Assembly: GCF_024586455.1 (NCBI RefSeq)
Contig: NC_065919.1
Coordinates: 35,378,839-35,442,838, forward strand
Source: Bactrocera neohumeralis
Taxonomy: Eukaryota > Arthropoda > Insecta > Diptera > Tephritidae
Length of the DNA: 64,000 nt
Direction of reading: 5' to 3'
Shown: positions 46,270 through 57,646 of the stretch, in pieces
How positions within the stretch are numbered: position 1 is the stretch's first letter
Layout of the letters: each line of letters starts with the position of its first letter
Program-made: the position numbers and the translations under genes
Notes under the pieces: generated by a model
The model's database searches: none
What the model was told of the DNA's origin: nothing
Seen by the model: only the letters and a program-made list of their open reading frames with translations

Positions 46270-48445
46270 TATTAAAATATGGGATCATCATTGTACAAAA
46301 GAATATCTAAACTGTATGTACTATATTCTATTAAGCGAAGAAACTTCGGTCAATCGCAAAACTCAAATTTTCTAAACTTTTCAACAAAAAATTTAACAAA
46401 ATAGGTAGATTGAGTTATTGACATTTAATGGACTAATACGTATATTTGTTGTTAACATTCTTGACTTTGTTCACCAAATATTTACTGATAATTTTTCAAA
46501 AATTTTTTGTCAAAATATGGTTTTTACTGCAAAATATAAAATTTTATTATTTTTTATACAATCAAAATTTTACACAATTTTCATTCCAAATAAATAAATA
46601 TAAATTTTGTTCTAAATATTTTTAAATTAATTAGCTTTTAATCCGGTTAAGATACCACCATAAAAATCTAAAAAAGAAAAATAAAAATTTAAGTTATTCA
46701 GTAAATAACGATATGAATCTAAGATGGATGTAATTTCATACCAATTTTCCAAAACACATTAACACGATTTATTACCTCGAACTTGTTAATTTAATTATTT
46801 GAAGTTCAGTTAATTATAACGATATAAAATCGTAATTAAATTCTTAGCTATACTCCCTCATTCCTACTCGCCAGCCCATCACCAATTTAATTTTATTATT
46901 TGTACTGCTAAACCGACCATATTTAACCAATTTAATGATTCAATTAATTTATTGCAGTCAAAATTTTGTCTTCAATATGATAAAAGATCATACTATAGCT
47001 TCTAAAAGGCACTAATAATTTTAGTGCGGTCAATAAATATACTCTCATACTCAACAAAAAGGGTAATTTTGACTGCCATCCACAAGCATCTCATTTAACA
47101 CCTTCTCAATTACTATTATGGATGTGAATAGTACTAATGTTCGTGAAGAAGTGGATTTCAGTATTCTAATGGGAAGATCTACCATTACGGCTTAACCACT
47201 TTCATAAATTTCCTTGTTCTTGATTTGAACTCGTACTGCGTTGCTACAATTGTTTCTAACGCTGCGAACTATTTCAGTTTATTGCTAATAATGCGGCCAC
47301 TCCTCTCGGGGCAGAGAGGAAAGTCAAACTTATGACTAGTACGTAGTTAGTTCTGATAAACCATGAGCCAATGAATAAATAAATATGAGCGTATTTAAAA
47401 GGATTCAAGCATTTACGACCTGTTCATCACATTTCCATCTCATGAGCAGTGAAAACTACTTTCACAGTAAATAATTACGATAAAAGTTTTTTGTTACTGT
47501 GACAGTAATTTTTTGTTACGCACATAACGACATTGCTTTGGAAACAGCGATTTAGGTAGTGTAAAGACAATGAACGTTATTTTATTTGCATCAAAGGAGA
47601 ATAAAATTAAAGTTTAATAGTATGAAAATTAAATTTCATTGCGAAATGAAATAAAATGTTACGTAAATTTAAAACAAAATTGTGTGAAAGTATAGGTAAA
47701 TATACTTAAAGTAATAAAGAATAACTGCAGCTTTCATGGATTTAAAAAGTTTATCGTCTAACTCTATATTGGGAAATATTCTTCAAACAAAAAACTTCAA
47801 AACACCAAAATTAAATAGATAAAATTTTAATTAAATTTATGTTAAGATAATCCTAAAAATATTTAAATACACTGCAGGTCCAAGAGTAATCTGCAGTGTT
47901 TGAGTTTTATGTCTTGAAGTAATCTGCTGTTAAAAAATGCTGACATATCAATGTTTAGAATGGATAATAAACAATACAATTTTAATAAAAATTAAAAAAA
48001 AAACATTAACATATGAAATTTTGATAATGAAATTACCTAATTTTTTTCGTTTCAGTTTAAAAGTTTTTTATTAAATTAAACATATTTTCTGCAAAAATAT
48101 AGCGAATCAATAATAAATTCAATTTCTTTAAGAGTACTAATTATTTATTCTCATCTTTAAAACGAACACTAAACGATAAATCAAATAAATGTTCATAACT
48201 AGTGTATAATTTTTAAATAAATAGAACACTGGAATTTAATCAGACTTTTACATATGTATGTGTAGGTCCGTTGCGGATAACTTTGAAACTAACATATTAC
48301 GAACTGATGTTATGGTTATAATTATAGAAAACAGTGCACAGCATGTAAGGACCGAAATTTTTGTACTAATTTTGGTGCAATTAAGTATACTTTATGTCAA
48401 TAGTCAACATTTTTAATTTATTCTTCAGTATCACATTATATTAAG
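46270..48445. other. AT-rich non-coding stretch
   Basis: No gene or known element seen. A perfect 9-bp hairpin, ACACTGCAG..CTGCAGTGT, lies at 47869-47899 with a 13-nt loop, in otherwise AT-rich DNA. A less AT-rich patch at 47215-47345 has no recognisable product. Confidence 0.5.
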
Positions 48446-48448
48446 GAG

Positions 48449-49517
48449 CAAGTAAAGAAGGACGAAGTTAGGGTATAACCGAACATTTCATACTCTTGCA
48501 ACTTACAAGGATTAAAGCTTGGGAAATGGCTTTGGGTGCATAAGGTTTGTAATTTATCTGGGGTCTAGAACAATCAACCGATTTTATTAATTCTAAGTAC
48601 AAAGATGCATTGTTATTAGAAAAACACGCTGTCTCAATTTTATTATTATATCTCAAATATTGGCCAATATATGCGTTATAAGTCACCCGGAAATTCGAAA
48701 AACTAAGGGAATTATTGCCCAGATTCAATCCATTTTAGCAAATCCAAATTCAATTATATATTCAATTCAACAAATTTCAATTATATATCTCACATATTGA
48801 CCGATATGTAAAATTAAAACAAATAAAAGTCTAAAATTTTGTTACATACATACATATGTATATGGGAGGTAGGCAATTTCACACTGTAACATAGAAGTGT
48901 CAAAGTTTGGTTGAAATCGGTAGAGCAGATCCCGAGATATGTGATTTCACCTAAAAGTAGGCGGTGCCACGTCCATTGTCCGATTTTGATCCCGGCTTCT
49001 TTAAAGCCTTTTCATACCATCTCAATGGTAAAATATAATATCTGTGGTGCATTAAGTTATTGGTTTATTGCGCTTTTAGTTGATTTTAACAGTACCGTTA
49101 AATGGGGAGTGGACGGGGTTATCAACGGATTTCATTCATTTTCACACTATATGTAGTTACAAAATTAGCTCTAGGCAAGTTTGGTTGTTATAATTTAAAT
49201 GATTTAGTAGTTATGTACATTAAACTTATGAAAAGGCGGAGCCACACTCAAAATAGAGTTACATAGTACACTCTAATTTCGTGCTTTGTTATGGGTCTTT
49301 ATAAATCTTTGCGTTTTGTGAGCGTGTAGTGGTCTGATTAAGCTCATCTACAAACTCCTTTTCTGTTTTCTAAAGAATCTCAATTTTTACTAAAGTGCAC
49401 GGAAGGATAGACAGAAATTCCATTACTCAGATTTCAACTCGTTTTAGGTGATACATACAACCGTTAGGTGAACAAAACTATTAAACTCTGTAGAAACATG
49501 TTGCAGGGGTATAAAAA
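48449..49517 (+). repeat. Family A copy with both ends
   Basis: Begins 'caagtaaagaaggacgaagt' and 'aaccgaacatttcatactct', and ends 'gttgcaggggtataaaaa'. The terminal inverted repeats are worn forms of the 15-bp TIRs seen at 1037/1899. The internal order of phrases follows the 1037-1899 copy. The frames at 48468-48728 (minus) and 48911-49156 (plus) fall within it and are not genes. Confidence 0.7.
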
Positions 49518-49519
49518 TG

Positions 49520-52500
49520 CAAACAGGACTAAACAAGTTTATTCCTACTCTTTGATCCCTTGATTTTATAATTTTATATCTTAATCTGTTTGAAAAAAGA
49601 AAAAAAAATATTACAACAGATGTTACATAAAATACAATCGTGTTTACCTGTACTATTTCTCAATTTTTTTTATAATAGTTGTCTGCTTTGTTTACGAAAG
49701 CCATTTTAGTGTTAATTAAACCCAACATAAGTCATTACAAATAAGAATTTAGTTTACAAAATACTCACATAAGTTCTTAGTGTTGTTGTGCAAAATTGCA
49801 ATTGTACAAAATTTATGCTTCCATTTCCTTTGGAGTGTTACACAAAAAGGATTAAAAATCACAATGACCTCTAAATAAAATAGGTCGAACTGTTAATGAG
49901 TTTAATGCCTTCGCATAGTTTTGTATCCTGCGTTTGGCATAACAATGTACATACGCATAATGTATGCCAATATATGACGTATTCAGCTCACAGGTTTCAA
50001 GGCAAACGAAACTATGACATTTGTTAATGATTTTTTTTTATATAGCGACGGCAAAGTAACACAATTTGTTGAAACTAATTATTTTTATCAATGTCCCGCA
50101 AATATGTTGTAAGTACATGGCAACACATTATGACTACACATATGTATAACAAAATTACTTTACTATATGGTTGTAATTGATTATGTCAAATAAAAGCACT
50201 GGCTGTCATTGAATTATCAGTTATATCTTCTTTTAGCTTATATTTCCGATTTTCGAAACACTTACGCAGTTTTACATTAATCTTCAAGGTATCGAAAAAG
50301 GATTTCGTTTACAAAGCATACGTTCGATGAGCGGCGATTTTCGACAATACCCTGAACCACAGTTTTAACCAACTAGGCCAAGAAATTTTCGCGACGAGAC
50401 ATAATTATGTTCTATTACAACGATTATGGCACACGTTTGCTTCGATTTTTGGATTTACAATTCCAACCACTGGATGTAGCGCGCCGCACACTCCACACCA
50501 ACTAGAAGTTTACGACCAAATGCCAAATAAAAATTCATCGTAAAAACTCGTTGAGGTTGGAAAATTTGCTTTGTGCTTCTTTTGTACTCTTTTGGCGCTC
50601 TCTTTTCTTCTTTGCATTTCATTTATATGTTCAGATTACTTCAATTTTCAAATTTTTCTTTATCCACAAATCGTCGGTCCTCAGTCAGTATGTGTGTATA
50701 TAATGTAAATGTATGTATATATACATACATATTTATATGTACATATATATGTACATTTATGTACATATACATATGTACGCAGTTAAATGCATTTTCACAA
50801 TTTAACGCGCCAACCAATTTGTGTGCGGCTTTGTATTTAAAATTGACTGTGAGTACGGCTGTTATTGAGCTATTTTGGCTCTGGCTCTCGCAAGTCTCTC
50901 GTAACTCACTTCTTATATCTACAAATAAAAAAGCTTTGCCACCCCAGCTACTCGAGAGTGTAATTTATTACAACTGAGATGTTTGGCTTTCTCAGAAGCT
51001 TCCCTGCCACCAATGCGTGTAGGAGCATTGGTAAAGATATGTAAATTCAATAGCTAACTCACCCTTCAGATAAATTCATTTCTTATATTTACACATACAA
51101 ATAAATATTTTTGTTGAAAGGTTTTTTTCGAATCCTTTAAATGATGCGGTAGTATGGACTCTATTCGATCTCATGTTGAGTACTTCGTTGATTATTCTTA
51201 TTTACTGCTCTCTCTGTCACACCAATGATTTACATTAAGCGAAGGCGTTTGTTGTGTTTATTTCTCTATACCTACATATGTACATACAAATATGTACTTA
51301 TATACCATAAATTTCTGTAGCCATTTAAAAGTATATAAAATAGTACATATAGAGTATAAATAAACGGAATGAAAACAAGTTTTGGAAAATAATAATTTGT
51401 TGTTAGTGCTTGTTGTGTATCATTTTTTAAGTTAACTGTGATTATTGCTTTAAATTGTATAAACGCCTGCATTGATAATATTAACTTGAACTATTAAGTG
51501 AAACTTGTTTGCGCTTCTTACGCTAGCGACGCTTGCTTTGAGGGAAATAGAAATTAAACGATAATGTCCCAACTCAGATACCTAAGGTATATAATGATAA
51601 TTGTCAATAATGTTCACATTTATATACACAAAATCTATATACATATAAATAGTTCCGTGCACGTGTATATATGTACATGTAAACTTTACCTAATTTCTAT
51701 AACGTGCGGAGTAGTATGTAACATATTTATTATTAACTAATGACTTTAATAGTAACGTCAGCTGTATATATTATATATGAATTATACACTAGTTTAATAA
51801 GTTCATCTCCTTAAATTCGTTCTATAATTAGTAAAACAATTTAAGAACCTTAGACATTATTTTTAAACATAAATTCGTGTAAAAAATTTTCTGAAACCGC
51901 TAGTATAAAAATCGCCGAAAATTACTAATGAAGTATTATATTTCTGAGTAAATAAATGTTTCCAGGTAAATTTGGATCATTTTTTGATTAAAAGTTTCGT
52001 TTGACAATAAGGATTTGCATAATATAATGTAGTACCATTCAAACCTTCAATTCAATTCTTTCGAATTTTTAACCTGGAGACAGGAGTCCGATAATCATAA
52101 GATGGACTTTTTGCCCATCTTTTGAAAAGCACCCCACCTATACAACATATTCATATGTGCGAAATCTCTAAGCCCATCAATATTTTGCTTCCTTAGTAAT
52201 GTCGGGTAAATTGAATTATTTCTAAGCTTCATCCCATAATATAAGTTTTATAAACCTAGATGCAAAGTTGGCAGCACACCAGCAAATAGCCTATACTCAT
52301 TTTAATTTAGGACTTTCATCCATTTCTTCAGATTTCTACATCTGTTTCCAAACATTTATTTCAGCCCTTCTTGCATATTCGATTATACTTACAAGTATTT
52401 ACCATACACACTTCGTGAATAATAAAAGGAAATACATATCTGCTTGTCGTATTTCTTTTCATATTCCAAACAGAAAAATTTCATTTACATTAAGTTTCAC

Positions 52501-52850
52501 AAAACAACTTAGAAATATAATAAACACATAGCAAAAAATTTCAAACATCATACGACTGATGTGATAGCTCCCACTATATAATTACATATACATATGGACA
52601 CAAGATCACCATATGAATTATCTAATTTGTCGATTCGACAACCATTTTCTGAATGACAATCTGAATATATGTACACTATAACTCTATTAAGTTCACACAG
52701 TTTTTGGTAACACGTTGATAACCACCCCACCATGTCTACAATTAGGTTAAAACCCATAATCTCTATATAACTACATAATATTATCTAATATAATATCTAC
52801 ATAATATTTACTCTGATTCCATCTGATTATTTCACTTTCCAATATGAAAG
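49520..52850. other. AT-rich non-coding stretch
   Basis: No supported gene. The 134-codon frame at 50573-50977 runs through a TATG/TACA microsatellite (50708-50777) and has no recognisable domain. A non-repetitive patch of higher GC content at 50260-50560 gives no recognisable protein; it could be a 5' untranslated exon or promoter, unproven. Confidence 0.45.
50708..50777. repeat. (TATG/TACA)n microsatellite
   Basis: Mixed TA, ATGT and ACAT runs with local palindromes. Confidence 0.85.
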
Positions 52851-52859
52851 TGAACATTT

Positions 52860-53310
52860 CAAAAATGGATAAACACATGTATCTGAACATCGGTTGTTAA
52901 TAGCAACAAAATCAATTTCCAACAGGATAACGACCCAAAATACAAATCGTATCTTGAACGTGAAGGGTTGTTATAGAATTGAAACTATCTCCATATGCCC
53001 CGCAACCACCAGACATTAATCCTATTCAACGTATCTGGAACTTATTTGAAAACCATATTCAAAAACATCGAATTTCATCAATGAAGGCCTAAAAACTGCC
53101 TTATCCACTTAGTGGGTCAAAATATACGGAAATAACACTAAAAATTGAGTGGGGAGCACGCGTCGACGTCTGGGGCAATAATTGCAACAAAATGAAGGCA
53201 AAAAAAAAATAATAAACACATCTAAAACTATTGTAATCACTTTTGATTTATATAAATAATCATTAATGTATGTAAACTTTTTTGATGTGAATAAGGCGCA
53301 TTTTTAGCTT
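52860..53310 (+). pseudogene. Tc1-like transposase C-terminal remnant
   Basis: FQQDNDPKYKSYLEREGLL (52916-52972) is the second catalytic Asp box of Tc1-type transposases. After a stop and a frameshift, PPDINPIQRIWNLFENHIQK (53006-53065) is the SPDLNPIE box, in which the third catalytic residue is Gln instead of Glu/Asp. The upstream half is missing. Inactive. It may end near 53300 in sequence resembling a TIR, but no partner end was found. Confidence 0.7.
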
Positions 53311-53399
53311 TAGTATTAATTTTTTTTATCTGTGTTAAAAACATTTTTGAATATGCTATATTTAATGTTAAACATACATCTTTTGAAATAGATTTTAAA

Positions 53400-53880
53400 G
53401 TTAATGAAGTTCAGAGAGCATATGTATCCGCTTATAATATGTAGTAATATCAAATATAGATAAAATACACCTATCTCCCATATACCTCATAAAATCATTT
53501 TCAGACTTCCAGTTTGTCTTATATCAAACAAGTCGGACAATATATAAGATATATTTGCAAAATTAGCTGAACGTTTATTATTGGATAAACTTTAGTTTAA
53601 GGCCCAAGATATGTGAAATTTCATTATACTGGCTATAACGGTTTCCGTTATCCTATTTATGGTTTAGCGCTGAACATGACTGGAGTTGGTCTTAAACTCA
53701 TATCTCTAATATCATCAATTGCGATCTTCTGGTTGACGTTTTGCATATCAATTCACTATATTAATTGTAGCCTCTTTGGTTAAGTTTATGTCAGATATAT
53801 CTCATAAAATATATTTATGGAACTAATAAAGTCTATGACTTATTATATAACTTAATAAATTACCAATTATAATGAATATT
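53400..53880. repeat. Family A-like interior fragment
   Basis: Contains 'agacttccagtttgtcttat' and 'cttctggttgacgttttgca' type phrases found inside longer family A copies. Weak, approximate. Confidence 0.4.
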
Positions 53881-53894
53881 GAGTTTTTCGCAAC

Positions 53895-54220
53895 TTTTTT
53901 ATACTTTGCAACAGGTTATTATAAAGTATAATAGTTTTGTTTACCTAACAGTTGTGTGTATCACGTAAAATTACTGGATATAGGTTTATATATATATAAA
54001 AAATCAGGATGGCGAGTTGAAACTTGGTATGCGCGTTCATAGGCAAAAAAGTAAGGCGGTTTGCAATTTACTCACAATTTCTTCTAATAAGGAATGTTGA
54101 ATTCTTTCGCAATATTTTTTAATATAAAGTTTTACCGGCATCAGAAGTACTTTTCGGTGCTTTGATTCTTGCGTGTTGCAAGATGTTCGGTTACATCCGA
54201 ACTTAGCCTTTCCTTACCTG
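53895..54220 (-). repeat. Short family A copy with both ends
   Basis: Starts 'ttttttatactttgcaaca' and ends 'tgttgcaagatgttcggtta' + 'catccgaacttagcc' (the 5' hairpin and leader reversed), so both termini are present in only about 325 bp. It is an internally deleted form. Confidence 0.65.
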
Positions 54221-54699
54221 CGTAATACAATTTTTATCTAAATAAATAATTAAATTTTTTAAATTTTAAAAGTTGTGATTTTATTTTCGAATGACTTAGT
54301 AACATTTGTTACGTTATTTTAGGGCTTAGACCAGTATTTTCAAAAAAAGTTATTTTTTTTTTGCTTAGAGTACACCTTGGGGTCCAAAAAACATTATAAT
54401 ATTATTAGAATAGTGAAAGAGTAATTATTTTATTGTCGTATCCACCTTACAGTCATTATATTTTTCGAATGTTCGCACGGAACAGAAACTTTGCCAAATT
54501 GAGTTGACAAAGCACTTTTTCATGCCTACGAGTAGGATAAACAAGTATGAAATGCCGCATTCATATGCTCTCAAAAATATACATTTGTAAATAAATCATT
54601 ATTTTGAAAATATAATTGTATATTTTATAAACATAATAGGGATAACTTCATCGCATATTTAAAAAATAATGTTTTCGTATTCATTCTTCTTAACATAAA

Positions 54700-55140
54700 G
54701 TTTTCCATACAAGCCCTTCATTCCGATCTTTCAGTTTGTCTCTCAGCCGTTCCGACAAATGTGCACCTTCTTGATGATAAAAGGATGGGTCCAAGATTTC
54801 AGATCTATATCTCAAAAACTGACAGACTGGTTCGTAAATATACAGACGGGACAACAGGCAAACGGACGGATTTAGCCATTTTCGTCTATATATACGCGAA
54901 CTAGTGGCTCACGTTTTGATGTCTCGATCTGAAACTTTTTACACTTCCTTTTCTATTTAAGAAGCTGCTCATTTGACGGAACCATCGATATCGTGCAACT
55001 ATAAACTGACGAATCCAACTCAATTATTGTACGGAATACTCTTTCGTTTGACAACATGTCTCACGAAATTTTACTAAAATGTTTGTCCAAGGCAACACTA
55101 CAAAATCAAGATAAAGATATTTTTATGTCCCTTCATAAAA
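54700..55140. repeat. Family B, two inverted fragments
   Basis: 54700-54800 reads as the reverse complement of family B ('tccatacaagcccttcattc', 'gatctttcagtttgtctctc', 'gttccgacaaatg'). 54830-55130 reads forward ('aaacggacggatttagccat', 'ctatttaagaagctgctcat', 'caaggcaacactac'). A head-to-head arrangement. Confidence 0.6.
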
Positions 55141-55298
55141 TTATTCGTGCGACCGTCGTTATATACAGAAGTTAGTTTTGAGGCAGAACAGAGTACCTTT
55201 GATTGAACCTTAGAAATTGGAGAAAATATTAGGAAACTTCTTATTCTTTCCAAATTTTTCGTTTACAATCAAAATTAGAATAGCAGGAAGAAATAATA

Positions 55299-56588
55299 CA
55301 AGGTCTGTCGCAAAAGAAATCGGACTGTTAAAAAAACAACAAAAAATTAATATTTTTCAAAAGTTATATTTTTTTATTCAAAGTAGTTTCCTTGCGCTTC
55401 GATACAGCGTTTAGCCCGGTCAATTAGCATTTCAAATGAGTGTTTAAGGTCATTTTTCGGAATGCTCTTGAGAATATCGGTCGTCGCCTTTTGGATAGCT
55501 GAAACGTCCTGAAACCAGTGTCCTTTCATGGGCAAATGAAGTTTTCTAAATAAGTAAAAGTCACAGGGGATCTGGCACCAGGTGAGCAGGGTGAGTGATT
55601 AATGGTTAATATGGAGTTTTTTGCCAAAAAATCAGTGACAAGCGTCGACCGATGACACGGCGCATTATCGTGCAACAGGCGCCAGGACCCTGCCTCACGG
55701 TATGGTGGTCGAGCACGACGAATGCGTGACAAAAGACGCTACATAACACCAAGATAAAACATAGCATTAATCGTTTGGCCAGGTGGGACGAACTCTCGGT
55801 GTACAATACCCTCGGAATCGTAAAAACAAATCAGCATTGTATTTATTTTTGACTTCTGAAGACGACCGACTTCTGATCGTCACAGAGGTCCTCACGACCT
55901 TCTTGGAATCGCTTAAAACACTCATGCACATGACTACGGGATAGGCACTGATCACCATAAACTTTTTTCATCATTTGAAATGTTTCAGTAAACGTTTTCC
56001 CAAGTTTAAAACAAAATTTAATATTTGCTCTTTGTTCAAAATGCATTTTACGACCGATGACCAAAAGCCATGGATAATATGATACGAGACTCTTTGATTC
56101 GAGAGAGAGCTGTCAAAACTCGCATTTTTTATAACATTTGTCAACGATGCCACTGCTGAAAAATATTAGATTGGGTATTATATACAACATTTATATACAA
56201 AACACTAAATTAAACACTTGGAAAATGCATACATACTATATAAATGCTAAAATGCAAAATCATTAATTAATTTACATAAACAGTTATTTTGCCACAATAT
56301 GATCGCACAGTTCAATGAAATTTCATTTCACACTAATTTCGTCAAGTAATTATAGCGGTTTACTTCTGGCATCCCGCCTTTTCTGAAATCAGCTAATCGA
56401 AATTCCCTAATCTCCTTCGCTGTCAAAAAGCTGCGGTCACCTTTTGATCTATAACATCGATTGTAGTTATCCAATTGTCTTGAAATTTTTACGAAATGTC
56501 AACTTTTTATTTCATATACCCACCAATAGGTGACGCCACCAGAAACATTTATATTTAAAAAGTTCTGTTTCCTTTGCGACAGACCTTG
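55299..56588 (-). mobile_element. Mariner with intact TIRs, deleted transposase
   Basis: CAAGGTCTGTCGCAAA (55299-55314) and its exact reverse complement TTTGCGACAGACCTTG (56573-56588) are flanked by TA on both sides; similarity continues inward with mismatches to about 27 bp. The element is 1,290 bp, near the normal mariner length, even though part of the transposase is gone, because the region between the start codon (56064) and the right end is about 520 bp, longer than usual. That region may hold a further insertion. Confidence 0.85.
55400..56064 (-). pseudogene. Mariner transposase, internally deleted
   Basis: Minus strand. The N-terminus starts MVIGRKMHFEQRANIKFCFK, then SRSHVHECFKRFQEGREDL (56064 down to about 55850), a mariner helix-turn-helix. 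After a loss of roughly 90-100 codons, including the first catalytic Asp region, it resumes with DSEGIVHREFVPPGQTINAM (about 55825-55765), RRARPPYREAGSWRLLHDNA (second Asp box, about 55670), PCDFYLFRKLHLPMKG (third Asp, about 55550) and AKRCIEAQGNYFE at the C-terminus (about 55400). Several frameshifts occur, and the DLAP box is damaged by a frameshift near 55580. It cannot make active transposase. Confidence 0.8.
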
Positions 56589-56589
56589 T

Positions 56590-57310
56590 ATGTACTATAC
56601 CTACATTTGATTTTGAAATGCTCATTAGAACTTATGCTAATATGGCTTACTTCAGTGTTATTAACCAATTAAAACTAACTTGTAAGTACGTAGAAAAAAG
56701 CTGGGTTAGAGAATGAAAGAAAAATTACAAATTTATAACATATTTTTGAATATGGAATATTATCAAGGAATCAGTTCAAAGTATAAATAAACATTTAGAT
56801 TCAAGCTATGTTTACTTCATAAAGTTTTCTACACCTTGGTAATACGACAATTGACAAATAAAATAAATGCATTATTAGATACTTGCACCAAAAAGTTTAG
56901 CAAAAATGATACAGTCAATACCGTAACTGTATTAATGTACACCTTTAAAAATGTATCCATTTAAAAAAATCTAAAAATGTCAATCACTTAAGAGATCATT
57001 TCAGTTTTATTACAATCGTGCATTCATAAATTAAAGTGGAATGGAATTAAATAAAGCTTTATCAAAATTTACATAAGTATTTCATTGTTAATCGGTTTTA
57101 ATTATTAACTTCGTGAACAACTTGGTTGACTCTACACTCATACACCATGGACCCCAAATTATGTTTTGAAATCTCGAGATGATGTAAATCAAAAGAAACG
57201 TGTTAGTATGAGTATCATTGTTTATGTAATGGACAAAACAAAAAATTCTGAACAACAACAAGAGGTGCTCGGTTTTTGAGGCATCGACAATTTTTTGATC
57301 AATCTCCAAT
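56590..57310. other. AT-rich non-coding stretch
   Basis: No gene or element recognised. The minus-strand frame at 57088-57309 lacks any motif. Confidence 0.5.
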
Positions 57311-57315
57311 ATTCT

Positions 57316-57630
57316 TCTTCTTTGATGGGCGTCACATCACATATCTCGAAACCCGTCCAATCGATTTCAATCAAATTCGGTACATGATATTTCTCTTACG
57401 TTTTTTTTTTGTGAAAATGGGCGAAATCGGACCACATCTACTTTGAATTGAAAATTTTACTTTCTAGTATACAATTCAAGAACGACATCGGACGAAAACT
57501 CGCCCTGGACCCAATATATAAATTAAGCCTTATGTCCCTGAAGGTATTTCTCTAGCTTCGGTTATGATAGTATACAAGAGTATGAATATTTGAATGAATA
57601 TTAGCACTCCCTTACTTGTTTTATTTTTTT
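57316..57630 (+). repeat. Family A fragment
   Basis: 'catatctcgaaacccgtcca', 'gatttcaatcaaattcggta' and 'gggcgaaatcggaccacatc' are interior family A phrases. It ends 'cccttacttgttttattttt', like other family ends. The RTE starts about 15 bp further on. Confidence 0.6.
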
Positions 57631-57646
57631 ATGTTCAAAATGTAAT

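Noticed and set aside
50573..50977. 134-codon hydrophobic frame
   Set aside because: It passes through a TATG/TACA microsatellite and has no domain; most likely chance.
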